From the NCBI RefSeq assembly GCF_018599195.1, contig NZ_JAHFVK010000002.1, forward strand, positions 1,310,001-1,374,000: a DNA stretch of 64,000 nucleotides, written 5' to 3'. Of the stretch, positions 1-9,049 are shown piece by piece. Source of the DNA: Croceibacterium selenioxidans. Its GTDB lineage: Bacteria; Pseudomonadota; Alphaproteobacteria; Sphingomonadales; Sphingomonadaceae. The position numbers and the translations under genes are program-made. Every line of letters begins with the position of its first letter. The first letter of the stretch is position 1. Below the pieces are notes generated by a model. That model was not told the origin of the DNA. It searched no databases and worked only from the letters and a program-made list of their open reading frames with translations.

Positions 1-428
1 GCGAACTCCGGTCGATTGCCTACCTCGCCCATCCTCCTCAACTGAGCCGGATGGATCTATCCGAGGCTGTTCGTACCCTGGTCGAGGGATTCGGGCGGCG
101 GGCCGGGCTGATCACCTCGTTCGAGGTCGAAGGCGAGACCGATGTGCAGTGGCAGAACGCTCGCGTGGCGATCTATCGCGTCCTGCAAGAGGCGCTGTCC
201 AACGTTCACCGTCATGCTCATGCGACGCAGCTGTCGGTAAGGCTGATTGGGCGCAAGTCGATGATCCACCTGATCGTCGCGGACAATGGCCGGGGCATGC
301 CAGTGGATGTTTCACCGGGCGTCGGTCTTCTCGGCATGCGCGCACGCCTGGCGGAACTCGGGGGCCGTCTCATCGTGCGCAAGCTATCGCCCGGTACCGC
401 GGTGATCGGGAGCGTGCAGCGGACCTGA
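1..428 (+). CDS. Sensor histidine kinase, C-terminal part (truncated by window start)
   Basis: This is the catalytic end of a two-component sensor kinase of the NarL/DegS type, which would phosphorylate itself and a LuxR-family regulator. The open frame runs in from the left edge (codons from base 3), so the input domain and the phosphorylated histidine lie outside the window. The first residues, ELRSIAYLAHPPQL, match the end of the HisKA_3 dimerisation helix. An ATP-binding HATPase_c domain follows, with N-box EALSNVHRHA, G1 box DNGRGM and G2 box GLLGMRARL. No response regulator gene follows, so a partner would have to lie upstream. The family is clear; the signal sensed cannot be told. Confidence 0.9.
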   Translation, partial: ELRSIAYLAHPPQLSRMDLSEAVRTLVEGFGRRAGLITSFEVEGETDVQWQNARVAIYRVLQEALSNVHRHAHATQLSVRLIGRKSMIHLIVADNGRGMPVDVSPGVGLLGMRARLAELGGRLIVRKLSPGTAVIGSVQRT

Positions 429-559
429 TTTTTTTGGTTCCGGTTCAGTCTCGACGCAACTGGAATGAACGCCGTCAGCCTGTTCCACCGCTTCCCAGCG
501 CAATCATTGCGCTTCCAACCCGGCGGGATAGGCTCTAGGGCGCGCAGCGGGCAGACAGG

Positions 560-1228
560 GTGCCGAGCGTGAAGCTGATAATCGGTAACAGGAACTACTC
601 GAGCTGGTCGCTTAGGGGCTGGCTTGCGGCCAAGCAGTCGGGTCTCTCGTTCGAGGCGCTGACCGTTCACATTGACGGTGACGACTGGCAGGCGACGAAA
701 CGCACCGACGACGAATTTCAGCCCTCGGCCGGCAAGGTCCCTGTGCTGTGGGACAACGAGGTGGTGGTGTGGGATTCGCTCGCCATTCTCGAATACCTTG
801 CCGACAAGGTCGGGCGCGATCGCTTCTGGCCCAAAGACGATGCCGCGCGCGGCATGGCGCGGGCGATGGTGGCGGAAATGCACAGCTCGTACCTCGCCTT
901 TCGCCGCCAGTGCCCGATGAACATCCGCAAACGGATCGAAGGGCTGGAGCTGACCGACGATGCGCGCCATGACATCGTCCGCATCCTCGGCTTGTGGGCG
1001 GAAGCGCGTGCGCGCTTTGGGAAGGGCGGGCCGTTCCTGTTCGGCACCTTCGGGGCCGCTGATATCTTCTACGCTCCGATCGTGACGCGCCTCGTCACTT
1101 ACGGCATCGGCGTGCCCGGCTTCGCCCAGGCCTACATGGAGGCGATCTGGGAGCACGCGTGGATGCAGGAATGGATTCAGGGTGCCGAAGACGAGCAGTG
1201 GGTCATCGAACAGTTCGAGGTGGCCTAG
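560..1228 (+). CDS. Glutathione S-transferase family protein
   Basis: A cytosolic GST-fold protein of 222 residues, the normal length for the family. The N-terminal thioredoxin-like domain begins VKLIIGNRNYSSWSLRGWLA, where a serine of the SSWS stretch is in the usual place of the catalytic hydroxyl. The motif GKVPVLWDNEVVVWDSLAILEYLA is the glutathione-binding beta-alpha segment with its cis-proline and the acidic-serine pair; it is followed by an all-helical C-terminal domain. The start is a GTG at 560; a second in-frame GTG at 569 is possible. It stands alone between the kinase end and a convergent cupin gene. The substrate cannot be assigned. Confidence 0.88.
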   Translation: MPSVKLIIGNRNYSSWSLRGWLAAKQSGLSFEALTVHIDGDDWQATKRTDDEFQPSAGKVPVLWDNEVVVWDSLAILEYLADKVGRDRFWPKDDAARGMARAMVAEMHSSYLAFRRQCPMNIRKRIEGLELTDDARHDIVRILGLWAEARARFGKGGPFLFGTFGAADIFYAPIVTRLVTYGIGVPGFAQAYMEAIWEHAWMQEWIQGAEDEQWVIEQFEVA

Positions 1229-1234
1229 GACTGG

Positions 1235-1696
1235 TCAGCCTTTCGGCGGATAGGGCGTCCCGTCGTTGTGTAAGTAGTCGTCGGCCTCGAACCTCAGGTC
1301 GATGTCGGGGTAGTCGCCCCGGTCGTTATCGTCATCACCCGCGCTGATCGCGACGAAACTGCAGTCGGAATCAGTTCGGTTCTGCAGACAATGCGCGTTG
1401 GTCGCCCCCTTGGGCCAGGCCGCGACATCTCCGGCGCGCAACACGGTCTCTCCGCCGTCCTCCACCAGCACCGCTTCGCCCGAAATCATCACCAGCAGCT
1501 CGTCGACTTCCGCATGCCAATGACGCTGGGAGGACCACGCGCCAGGTTTAAGAACCACGTGGCTGGCACCCATCTCGCTTAGCCCGCCGGCCGGAGCGAG
1601 CCGGCGCCACCAGCGGCCCTGAACGTCGCGGTCATAAGGATGCGGATAGCCTGTCCGGTTGGACTGCGGGATGGCGTCGAGATCGAGCTTGGGCAT
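1235..1696 (-). CDS. Cupin domain protein
   Basis: A single-domain cupin of 153 residues. The first cupin motif is visible as HWHAEVDELLVMISGEAVLV, giving two histidines and a glutamate as metal ligands; the second half includes GDVAAWPKGATNAHCLQN, giving the fourth histidine. Such small cupins are often sugar or oxygenated-substrate isomerases, dioxygenases or sensors; nothing here decides which. The ATG at 1696 (MPKLDLD) is preferred because the residues after it look conserved, whereas the upstream TTG at 1726 and ATG at 1705 add only a poor leader. It converges with the GST gene and diverges from dapE by 52 bases. Confidence 0.85.
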   Translation of the reverse strand: MPKLDLDAIPQSNRTGYPHPYDRDVQGRWWRRLAPAGGLSEMGASHVVLKPGAWSSQRHWHAEVDELLVMISGEAVLVEDGGETVLRAGDVAAWPKGATNAHCLQNRTDSDCSFVAISAGDDDNDRGDYPDIDLRFEADDYLHNDGTPYPPKG

Positions 1697-1748
1697 GATC
1701 TTCATCTCCGGCTGGAAAGAGGCCAATGGCTCGTCTAACCCGCGAGCG

Positions 1749-2879
1749 ATGGGAAATTCCAGCGACGTCGTAAGCTACGCCGAGCAGCTGATCGCCTGCA
1801 AGAGCGTCACTCCTGCCCGCGGGAGCGTGTTCGACACGCTCGAGGCGATGCTCGCGCCGTTGGGGTTCGCGGTTCACCGCTTCGTCGCCGGCGGAGCGCC
1901 GGACGGACCGGTCGAGAACCTCTTCGCTATTCGGCGCGGTCTGCCAGGCAGCCGCCACCTGGCCTTCGCCGGCCACGTCGACGTGGTTCCGGAAGGTGAG
2001 GGATGGACTAGCGGAGCCTTCACTCCGGAACGGCGCGGGGCGCTGCTCTACGGCCGCGGCGCGGTCGACATGAAGGGGGCAATCGCGGCGATGGTCTCGG
2101 CAGCAGCGGAAGTGCCGGCGCAGGCAGGGACGTTGAGCTTCATCGTCACCGGCGATGAAGAGGGGCCCGCGGTCTACGGTACGCGCGCCCTTATCGACCT
2201 GATGCGCGAGCGTGGCGAAATCCCGGACCTGTGCCTGGTGGGAGAGCCCACTTCGGTCAATCGCCTCGGCGACATGATGAAGATCGGCCGGCGCGGTTCG
2301 GTCAACGTATTCCTCGAGGTCGAGGGTAGCGAGGGCCATGTCGCTTATCCTCACCTGGCGGACAACCCGATCCCGCGGCTGGTGGCGATGCTGGCGGAGC
2401 TGGACGCACTCGAACTCGACCAGGGGACCGAGTGGTTCCAGCCTTCGAACCTCGAGATCACCGAACTCGAGGTCGGCAACCCGGCCACCAACGTCATCCC
2501 CGCCCGGGCGAAGGCGCGTATCTCGATACGCTTCAACGACACGCACACGGGCGCGGAGCTGGCCCAGAAGGTCACTGAGATCGCCAACAAGCATGGTGGT
2601 ATGGCGAGACCGATTATCTCCGGCGAGCCGTTCCTGACGCCCCCAGGGGCCTTCTCGGAGATCGTCAGCAGCGCGGTCGAGGCGGAGACCGGCATTGCGC
2701 CCGAAGCTTCGACCAGCGGCGGCACGTCCGACGCACGGTTCTTGAGGGCACTGTGCCCGGTGATCGAATTCGGCCTTCCCAACGCGACTATGCACAAGCG
2801 CGACGAGGCCGTAGCGCTCGAGGACCTCGAAACCCTGGTGCGGATCTATCGACGGATCGCCCTCGCGGCGCTGGCCTAG
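1749..2879 (+). CDS. dapE: Succinyl-diaminopimelate desuccinylase
   Basis: Hydrolyses N-succinyl-LL-2,6-diaminopimelate to LL-DAP and succinate in the lysine and peptidoglycan precursor pathway. The 376 residues match the usual DapE length. Visible M20 metallopeptidase motifs are FAGHVDVVPEG (metal histidine and aspartate), the bridging-aspartate region YGRGAVDMKG, and TGDEEGPA (catalytic glutamate pair). The dimerisation lid domain spans roughly residues 180-290. The ATG at 1749 is chosen because MGNSSDVVSYAEQLIACKSVTP aligns with DapE N-termini; the frame stays open further upstream but would overlap the divergent cupin gene. The pathway partner dapB lies about 6 kb downstream on the other strand. 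Confidence 0.95.
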   Translation: MGNSSDVVSYAEQLIACKSVTPARGSVFDTLEAMLAPLGFAVHRFVAGGAPDGPVENLFAIRRGLPGSRHLAFAGHVDVVPEGEGWTSGAFTPERRGALLYGRGAVDMKGAIAAMVSAAAEVPAQAGTLSFIVTGDEEGPAVYGTRALIDLMRERGEIPDLCLVGEPTSVNRLGDMMKIGRRGSVNVFLEVEGSEGHVAYPHLADNPIPRLVAMLAELDALELDQGTEWFQPSNLEITELEVGNPATNVIPARAKARISIRFNDTHTGAELAQKVTEIANKHGGMARPIISGEPFLTPPGAFSEIVSSAVEAETGIAPEASTSGGTSDARFLRALCPVIEFGLPNATMHKRDEAVALEDLETLVRIYRRIALAALA

Positions 2880-2953
2880 CCGATTGTCGACAGCCCGCCC
2901 CGCTTGCGGGAGCGGAGGCCTGCTTACGTAAAATCACGGAGTTTTCCTCCCTG

Positions 2954-2969
2954 ATGGTAGCGTTACCAT
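2954..2969. promoter_or_regulatory. LacI-family-type operator palindrome
   Basis: The 16 bases ATGGTAGCGTTACCAT are a palindrome except for one mismatched pair (G at 2960 against T at 2963). The central CG step is typical of LacI/GalR operators. The site lies 46 bases before the TTG start of the TonB-dependent receptor, where a repressor would cover the promoter. No LacI-type gene is present in the window, so any regulator is encoded elsewhere. The palindrome is seen; the regulator family is inferred. Confidence 0.6.
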
Positions 2970-3015
2970 AACGTCTACCACCGACAAAAGTCGAGATAAA
3001 ACAGGGAGGTTAGCG

Positions 3016-6000
3016 TTGATTTCACGCCTTGAGATCGTGCGCCGTGAATGGCTAGGTGTTGTGGGCCTTTCCAGTCTGATGCTGCCGATACCGGCTAACG
3101 CCCAGACCTCCGAAGCCGACGAGATTGCTGAAGTGGAGCAGTGGCCGGCTGACGAGTTCGACTCCGACGCCGCGAGCGAAGAGAACATGATCCTCGTCTC
3201 CGGCTACCGCGCGTCGCTTCAGAGCCAGACCAACGCCAAACGCAATTCGACTGGCTTCACCGACACGATCTTTGCTGAAGACATCGGCAAGTTTCCTGAC
3301 ACCAACATCGCCGAATCGCTCAATCGCATCCCTGGCATCACCATCGGCCGGGAGGTTACCGGCGAGGGCGTGACGATCGCCATCCGCGGTCTTGGCAGCA
3401 ACTTCACCCGGGTGCTGTTGAACGACGCGCCGGTTGCAATCGCCTCAGTGCGGTTCGATGCGCAGGGGACCAATCGCGAAGTCGATCTCGATCTCCTGCC
3501 GACCGAGCTCTTCACCCAACTTACGGTCAACAAGTCGCCGGTCGCCAGTCAGGTCGAAGGCGGCGCGGCCGGAACCGTCAACTTGCGTGCCGCGCGTCCG
3601 TTCGACAATCCCGAGCCCTATGTCAGCTACGGCTTCCAGGGTTCGAAGGCGAGCGGTACGGGCAAATGGGGCTATCGCGGCCATGTGCTGGCGAGCGCGA
3701 CTTTCGGCGACTTCGGCATCCTTGTCGGCGGGGCCGCGGTTCGCAACAACTTCCATGTCGACGGTTTCGAGACGATCGGCTGGACCAATCCGAACCTGAC
3801 CGAGAGCCAACGCACCAGCGGCCTCCGCAATGCAACAGGTGGCGGCAATTTTACCATTCCCTCGACCGTGCCGAGCCATGCGGGGAATGGTCTCACCTCA
3901 GGTGAGGCTATCGACGAGGCCTTCCTGCTCGCCAACAATCCCGGCGCGACGATCGACCAGATCGACAACGGCCTTCTTCCCCGTCTTGCCCGTCCGCGCT
4001 CCGAGACGGGGCAACGCCAGCGCTACAACGGGCTGGTCTCGCTCGAATGGCGGCCGAGCAACAACTTCCATTTTTACGTCGACGGGATGTACGCGCGCCG
4101 CGACACCGACATGACTCGCACCTCGATGAACTGGGCCGTTCGGAACGGCGCGGCGATTCCACTCAACACGACCTACGACCGCGACGATTGCTCCCAGGGC
4201 TGTGTGGTCACCGGCGGCACTTACGCCAACTCCCAGTTCTTCCTCGAATATCGCCAGTACAAGGACACGCAGGACTACTGGGGCATCAATCCGGGGATGG
4301 AGTTTACCTTCAACGACTGGCTGCAGGGCGACTTCCACCTCAATTACACGAGGAGCACCTTCCGCCGCGAAAACCCGACATTCCTGGTTACGACTGCGCC
4401 CAACAGCGGCGCCACGGTAACTTATCGCAACGGCGGCGGGATTCCCTCGATCGAGACCGACATCGATCTCAACGACCCGGCCAACTTCGGCTGGGTCGGC
4501 GGCGGCCGCGTCAACCTCAATGGCGAAGATCGCGAGACCGAGACCAAGGGAGTGCGCGGCAGCCTGTTGTTCGGCGACAAAAGGCGCTTCAGCGTGCGCG
4601 TGGGCGGCGCCTATGACGACACCAGCCGCCGCATCGCGCCGTTTGACAATACCAACCCCTGGCAGAACGCGATTTGTGGCAATGGGCCGAGCGTCACGTT
4701 CTTGGCTCCGAACACCGTGACCACTCCTTGCACCGGCCTCAATGAACCCGGCGACGCGACTCCGGCCGGCTTCCCGACCTTTCCCGGCTTTGGGACCCAT
4801 CATACGACGGGCATGCCGCCGATCACTTATGCCGGCTCGCTCATCCCCAACGGCGGGGTACCGAGCTATCTGCTGCCTGGTCCCAACGGCTACGTCACCG
4901 TCGATTGGGACAGGGTCAAAGCCGATACCGACTATGCGGGTCATCTTGCGCAGGCGGCAGAGACCGGCGCGAGCGCGACCGGTGCCAACGGCGGCCTGAT
5001 CCGCGAGAAAGTGGCCAGCAGCTTCATCGAGGGCAACGGCATCTTCGATATCGGCGATGATACCCTGCGACTGAACGGCGGCGTGCGGATCGTGTGGACC
5101 GAGCAGTTGGTCGGCGGTCTCGTCAGCTTGCCCAGCCAGCTCAACACGCCGGCCGGCGCTCCTCCCGTGCTCGACGGCGGCCGCTATCCGAACACGATTA
5201 CGTACCCGACGCTGCGGACGACCTATTCGAACCTCCTGCCTTCGGCGAGCGTCGCCTATGAGTTCGACCGCAAGGCCGTGGCGCGGGCCTCGATTTCGCG
5301 CACGATGACCAGGCCTAATCCCAATGCCTTGCTTCCCGGCGCGAGTTTCGTGCAGCCTTCGGCCGACGTGGGCACGATCGGCAATAGCGCGCTCGCTCCC
5401 TACATGTCCGACAACATCGACCTCGGGTTCGAGTACTACACCGGTGGCGAAGGCGTGATTGCGTTCGCGGCCTTCCGCAAGGAGATCACCGGCTTCACCC
5501 AGAATCGGCTGACCAACGTGCCGTTCTCGTTCTTCGAGCCCTATGGCATCACCACCGACTCGTTGTCGCAGGACCAGCGTGACGCCCTGGCATCCCGGGC
5601 AAAACCTGGGCAGGCGCTCAGAGATGTCGAAGTGGCCGTGCAACAGCAGGTCAATGTCGACGGCAAGCTCAAGATCAACGGTCTCGAGTTCCAGCTTACC
5701 CAACCGCTCGACTTCCTGACCGAACAGGTCGGCATCTCGGGGTTCGGTGTGCAGGGCAACCTGACGCTGATCGATCAGAAAGGCGAAGGGGCCGCCGTCG
5801 CGCTTGGCGTCGCTCCCGTCACCTACACACTGACCGGCTATTATGAAAAGGGAGCCCTCTCGACGCGCCTCACCTACACGCGCAACAAGGGGGCGCAGGG
5901 TTCGGGCAACAACCAGAACGGCATTCCAGAGGCGGCCATATTCGGGCGCGGCTACTCGCAGCTCGACTTCTCCGGCAGCCTGGACCTGGGTTACGTGTTC

Positions 6001-6147
6001 GACAACGACCGGCTGCCGACCCTGGTGCTCAACGCGACCAACCTCACCAAGGAAGTCCAGAGCAGCTACTTCCAGTTCCCGAATGCGACGTTCAACGAGT
6101 ACAACCCCGGGCGGACGGTTCTGGTGGGCGTTCGCGGAACATTTTGA
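3016..6147 (+). CDS. TonB-dependent receptor, carbohydrate-type (TIGR01782-like)
   Basis: An outer-membrane, energy-coupled importer of 1043 residues. The start is TTG at 3016, fixed by GGGAGG at 3003-3008 and by a signal peptide ending PANA at residue 29. A plug domain at about residues 60-190 includes ILVSGYRASLQSQTNAKRNS, the phrase FPDTNIAESLNRIPGITI and RGLGSNFTRVLLND, all typical of the Xanthomonas/Caulobacter sugar-receptor group. The rest is a 22-strand barrel ending in the phenylalanine expected for Bam insertion. A LacI-type palindrome just upstream suggests control by a sugar-responsive repressor. The following symporter is 400 bases away and probably a separate unit. Substrate unknown. 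Confidence 0.93.
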   Translation: MISRLEIVRREWLGVVGLSSLMLPIPANAQTSEADEIAEVEQWPADEFDSDAASEENMILVSGYRASLQSQTNAKRNSTGFTDTIFAEDIGKFPDTNIAESLNRIPGITIGREVTGEGVTIAIRGLGSNFTRVLLNDAPVAIASVRFDAQGTNREVDLDLLPTELFTQLTVNKSPVASQVEGGAAGTVNLRAARPFDNPEPYVSYGFQGSKASGTGKWGYRGHVLASATFGDFGILVGGAAVRNNFHVDGFETIGWTNPNLTESQRTSGLRNATGGGNFTIPSTVPSHAGNGLTSGEAIDEAFLLANNPGATIDQIDNGLLPRLARPRSETGQRQRYNGLVSLEWRPSNNFHFYVDGMYARRDTDMTRTSMNWAVRNGAAIPLNTTYDRDDCSQGCVVTGGTYANSQFFLEYRQYKDTQDYWGINPGMEFTFNDWLQGDFHLNYTRSTFRRENPTFLVTTAPNSGATVTYRNGGGIPSIETDIDLNDPANFGWVGGGRVNLNGEDRETETKGVRGSLLFGDKRRFSVRVGGAYDDTSRRIAPFDNTNPWQNAICGNGPSVTFLAPNTVTTPCTGLNEPGDATPAGFPTFPGFGTHHTTGMPPITYAGSLIPNGGVPSYLLPGPNGYVTVDWDRVKADTDYAGHLAQAAETGASATGANGGLIREKVASSFIEGNGIFDIGDDTLRLNGGVRIVWTEQLVGGLVSLPSQLNTPAGAPPVLDGGRYPNTITYPTLRTTYSNLLPSASVAYEFDRKAVARASISRTMTRPNPNALLPGASFVQPSADVGTIGNSALAPYMSDNIDLGFEYYTGGEGVIAFAAFRKEITGFTQNRLTNVPFSFFEPYGITTDSLSQDQRDALASRAKPGQALRDVEVAVQQQVNVDGKLKINGLEFQLTQPLDFLTEQVGISGFGVQGNLTLIDQKGEGAAVALGVAPVTYTLTGYYEKGALSTRLTYTRNKGAQGSGNNQNGIPEAAIFGRGYSQLDFSGSLDLGYVFDNDRLPTLVLNATNLTKEVQSSYFQFPNATFNEYNPGRTVLVGVRGTF

Positions 6148-6549
6148 AGCCTCGCATGCTTCCAGACCCTTCCCGCCTTCGGCGCGCCAAACCTGGTGCG
6201 GCAGCTTCGAAAGGTCATCGGCCAAACCTGGCGTCTCTCGATGGCGATGAGGGCATACCTCTTCCGTTCGTGGTGAGCTTGTCGAGCCGCGCCGGCGCTG
6301 GGCCCGTGTCCTTTGACAGGCTCAGGGCGTACGGTGGGGGGTGGGTGTGTTCATCAAACGCGCGATGGTGAAAAAGCAGTCGGCTCCGGTAGGCTTGTCC
6401 CGATCCCCGGGATTCGCGGGGAAGGACGACCGCCGTGGAAAAAAGGGGGCGTCATGGAGGATATATCCTGGCACCTCGCCCGCGGGATGCTCGACCGACC
6501 GGGATTGCTTCGCTACCTTCGCGGATAGAACCAGGGGAACGGGGTAGGC
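6148..6549. other. Intergenic region between receptor and symporter
   Basis: About 400 bases without a convincing gene. It holds one palindromic repeat (6264-6334, listed separately). The remainder shows no T-run terminator after the receptor stop and no clear promoter pair; short open frames here lack ribosome sites and family resemblance. A G-rich leader (GGGGAACGGGG) precedes the symporter ATG. Confidence 0.6.
6264..6334. repeat. Dispersed palindromic repeat, family R1 (GAGCTTGTC type)
   Basis: The left arm CCGTTCGTGGTGAGCTTGTC and the right arm GACAGGCTCAGGGCGTACGG are imperfect inverted copies around a G+C-rich centre. The same arms recur at 11297-11366 and 24922-25007. All three copies are intergenic. 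Function unknown; the hairpin could stabilise or end transcripts. Confidence 0.8.
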
Positions 6550-7875
6550 ATGAGCACTGACGCAGAGCAGATCGCCAAGGAAGCCGCGCCCGCCGGCCAC
6601 AGCAAGTTGCAGTGGCGCATCCTGATGGGCTTCATCGGAGGCCTGGCCGCTGGGTTGCTCACTTACGCCGTCGCGCCTGACGCCGCATGGCTGCAGTGGG
6701 TGGTGACTTACATCACGGGACCGATCGGCCAGATCTTCCTGCGCCTGCTGTTCATGCTGGTGCTTCCGCTTCTGTTCTCAGCGCTCGTCGTGGGCATCGC
6801 CGAGATGGGCGAGATCCGCGCGCTCAAAGCGATCGGCCTGCGCACCTTGGCCTACACCGTGATCGTTTCCAGCATCGCGGTTGCCCTGTCGCTCTTGCTG
6901 GTCAATGTCCTGAAGCCTGGCCAAGGTGTCGACCCCACCGCGGCCAGCGAACTGCTTGCCCAGGGAAGCGCCAGCGCCGCCAGTATCGTCGCCGCCTCGG
7001 CGGAGAGCGAGGCCGGGGTCAACGCCTTCGTCGCAATCGTACCGAGCAACGTCGTCTCGGCCATGAGCAACAACGACATCCTCGCGGTGATGTTCTTCGC
7101 GCTGATGTTCGGCATCGGCCTGCTGCTGGTCCGCACGGCGCGCACCCAGGTGCTCAAAGAGGCGATCGAGGGCGTGTTCGAAGTGGCGATGAAGCTGATC
7201 GGCCTCGTCATCCAACTCGCGCCGATCGCGATCTTCTGCTTCATGTTCAACCTCTCGGCGCAGTTCGGCTGGGACCTTCTGCCGCGGCTCGCAGCGTTCG
7301 TGGGTGTGGTGCTGCTGGCGCTCGGCGTGCAAATGTTCGTGGTGTTCCCCGCGCTGCTCAAGTTCGTGGCGGGGAAGAGCCCGATCGCCTTCTTCCGCGA
7401 GACGCGCGAGGCGAGCGTGATGGCGTTCTCCACCGCCAGTTCCAACGCGACGCTGCCGACCTCGCTGCGGGTGGCCGAAACCCAGCTCAAGCTGCCGCCC
7501 AAGATCTCGCGCTTCGTCCTTACCATCGGCGCCACCGCCAACCAGAATGGCACGGCGATGTTCGAAGGCGTGACGGTGCTATTTCTCGCCCAGTTCTTCG
7601 GCGTTGACCTGTCGCTGGGCGATCAGCTGTTCGTCATGCTCGTCTGCATCCTCGCCGGTATCGGCACCGCGGGTGTGCCCGGAGGGTCGCTGCCGGTGAT
7701 CGCGCTGATCCTCTCGGGCGTGGGCGTGCCGCCGGAGGGAATCGGTCTGATCCTCGGCGTCGACCGCTTCCTCGATATGTGCCGCACGACGCTCAATGTC
7801 GTCGGCGACCTGGTTGCCGCCCAGGTCATCAGCAGCCTCAGCCGCGAGCCGGCGGACACCGCCGCCGCTGCTTAG
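6550..7875 (+). CDS. Dicarboxylate/amino acid:cation symporter (DAACS family)
   Basis: An inner-membrane importer that couples uptake of a C4-dicarboxylate or acidic amino acid to sodium or protons. The 441 residues match the GltP/DctA size. About eight membrane helices are visible, with the first hairpin reached by FSTASSNATLPTSL (the serine-rich re-entrant loop) and the substrate helix TIGATANQNGTAMFEGVTVLF. AGIGTAGVPGGSLPVIALIL is the second re-entrant tip, and VDRFLDMCRTTLNVVGD contains the arginine/aspartate pair used for substrate and cation. The gene follows the receptor at a distance, and its stop overlaps the convergent lipoprotein gene by four bases. Exact substrate not decidable. 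Confidence 0.93.
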   Translation: MSTDAEQIAKEAAPAGHSKLQWRILMGFIGGLAAGLLTYAVAPDAAWLQWVVTYITGPIGQIFLRLLFMLVLPLLFSALVVGIAEMGEIRALKAIGLRTLAYTVIVSSIAVALSLLLVNVLKPGQGVDPTAASELLAQGSASAASIVAASAESEAGVNAFVAIVPSNVVSAMSNNDILAVMFFALMFGIGLLLVRTARTQVLKEAIEGVFEVAMKLIGLVIQLAPIAIFCFMFNLSAQFGWDLLPRLAAFVGVVLLALGVQMFVVFPALLKFVAGKSPIAFFRETREASVMAFSTASSNATLPTSLRVAETQLKLPPKISRFVLTIGATANQNGTAMFEGVTVLFLAQFFGVDLSLGDQLFVMLVCILAGIGTAGVPGGSLPVIALILSGVGVPPEGIGLILGVDRFLDMCRTTLNVVGDLVAAQVISSLSREPADTAAAA

Positions 7876-8327
7876 TCGGCTGGCGGCTCTGGCGGATCCG
7901 AGCTCTCGGAACTGCTCGAAGTGTCTGGGTTTTCCGTTGCCAGCCGAACCGGCACGAACCGGCCTAGGCGACAACGAGGTCCGCGCGCGGACCCGGCCTG
8001 GAGAACGGTGATCATGTCGGTGTGACAAAGCCTGCCGCCGGTGCCCTGATAGGCGAAGCGCCGCTCGAACCCGAGGCCCGGGCAGCGGTTGGGCAGGGTG
8101 TTGCGGAACATCTCGCGGCCGGCCAGCACGAAATCTATGGTGAAGTCGTCATGCACTCGCGTGTTACGGACGCGGATCGTGTTGATGCAATTGACCGGTT
8201 CACCCAGCACTTCGACCGCCGGAGCTCGGGTCTGACGAGTTCGATCGGTTCCGCTGTTGTCCGCGCAAGCTGCCAAGGACAGCAAACCCGCGCAGGCCAG
8301 CGCGGGCGCAACCCCTTTCATGGTCAT
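7872..8327 (-). CDS. Small lipoprotein, DUF6491-like
   Basis: A 151-residue secreted protein with a lipobox, LLSLAAC, so it should be lipidated at about Cys-21. The mature part carries CINTIRVRNTRVHDDFTIDF and NRCPGLGFERRF, a pattern that resembles the DUF6491 family of small proteobacterial envelope proteins. The last 20 residues are rich in serine, proline and glutamate. The ATG at 8327 is preferred because GGGAG lies eight bases before it; ATG at 8321 is also possible. It overlaps the convergent symporter stop by four bases. No function is known and I infer none. Confidence 0.75.
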   Translation of the reverse strand: MTMKGVAPALACAGLLSLAACADNSGTDRTRQTRAPAVEVLGEPVNCINTIRVRNTRVHDDFTIDFVLAGREMFRNTLPNRCPGLGFERRFAYQGTGGRLCHTDMITVLQAGSARGPRCRLGRFVPVRLATENPDTSSSSESSDPPEPPAD

Positions 8328-8371
8328 CGCACATACTCCCTCTGTTGCGCTCCGGAAGCAGGCCGGGGGCG

Positions 8372-9049
8372 TTAAGTAGAGGGAATCGCTGCCCGCCTTC
8401 TCTTTGCGGTGGGCCTCTCGAGCACCTTATCCCGATAGGAACATAAGTCGATTACGGCGCAACGCCAACACTCTGGCTGGCGCGCTTTGCAAATATAGCG
8501 GCCATGGAGGATCAACCAGTGGTGCGCGTGACGCCGGAACGGCTGCGGCACGCGCTTGTCCAACTTGGCTTCGACCTGCTCCGGCGTCTTGCCCTTGGCC
8601 AGGCCGGTGCGGTTGGAGACGCGGAACACGTGAGTGTCGACCGCGAAGGTCTCCTCGCCGAAAGCGCAGTTCATCACCACGTTGGCGGTCTTGCGCCCGA
8701 CACCGGGCAGGGTCACCAGCGTGTCCCGGTCCGGGGGCACTTCTCCCGCGAAATCGCGCACCAGGATTTCCGACAGCGCGATAACGTTCTTCGCCTTGGC
8801 GTTGAACAGGCCGATCGTCTTGATGTGCTGCTTGAGCCCCTCTTCGCCCAACGCGACCATCTGGGCGGGCGTCTTCACCTCGCGGAACAGCGCCCGCGTC
8901 GCCTTGTTGACGCCCACGTCGGTTGCCTGCGCGGACAGGACGACCGCGACCAGCAGCTGGTAGACGTTGCCGAATTCGAGCTCGGTCTCCGGCGCCGGGT
9001 TGTCCTCGGCGAGGCGGCGGAAGAACTCGAAGATCTGGTCCTTGGTCAA
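8372..9049 (-). CDS. nth: Endonuclease III (DNA glycosylase/AP lyase)
   Basis: Removes oxidised pyrimidines and nicks the resulting abasic site in base excision repair. The helix-hairpin-helix is TLPGVGRKTANVVMN, containing the catalytic lysine, followed by FAVDTHVFRVSNR with the catalytic aspartate. The C-terminus carries the [4Fe-4S] motif C-x6-C-x2-C-x5-C (CKARQPECWRCAVIDLC). The 225 residues fit the family. The ATG at 9049 overlaps the dapB stop by four bases (ATGA), so the two genes are translationally coupled. The pairing of dapB with nth looks positional rather than functional. Confidence 0.96.
   Translation of the reverse strand: MTKDQIFEFFRRLAEDNPAPETELEFGNVYQLLVAVVLSAQATDVGVNKATRALFREVKTPAQMVALGEEGLKQHIKTIGLFNAKAKNVIALSEILVRDFAGEVPPDRDTLVTLPGVGRKTANVVMNCAFGEETFAVDTHVFRVSNRTGLAKGKTPEQVEAKLDKRVPQPFRRHAHHWLILHGRYICKARQPECWRCAVIDLCSYRDKVLERPTAKRRRAAIPST

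Noticed and set aside
3898-6225. Long open frame (775 codons) on the minus strand opposite the TonB receptor
   Set aside because: The receptor has a signal peptide, plug and barrel signatures on the plus strand; the opposite frame shows only the biased composition of a high-G+C shadow.
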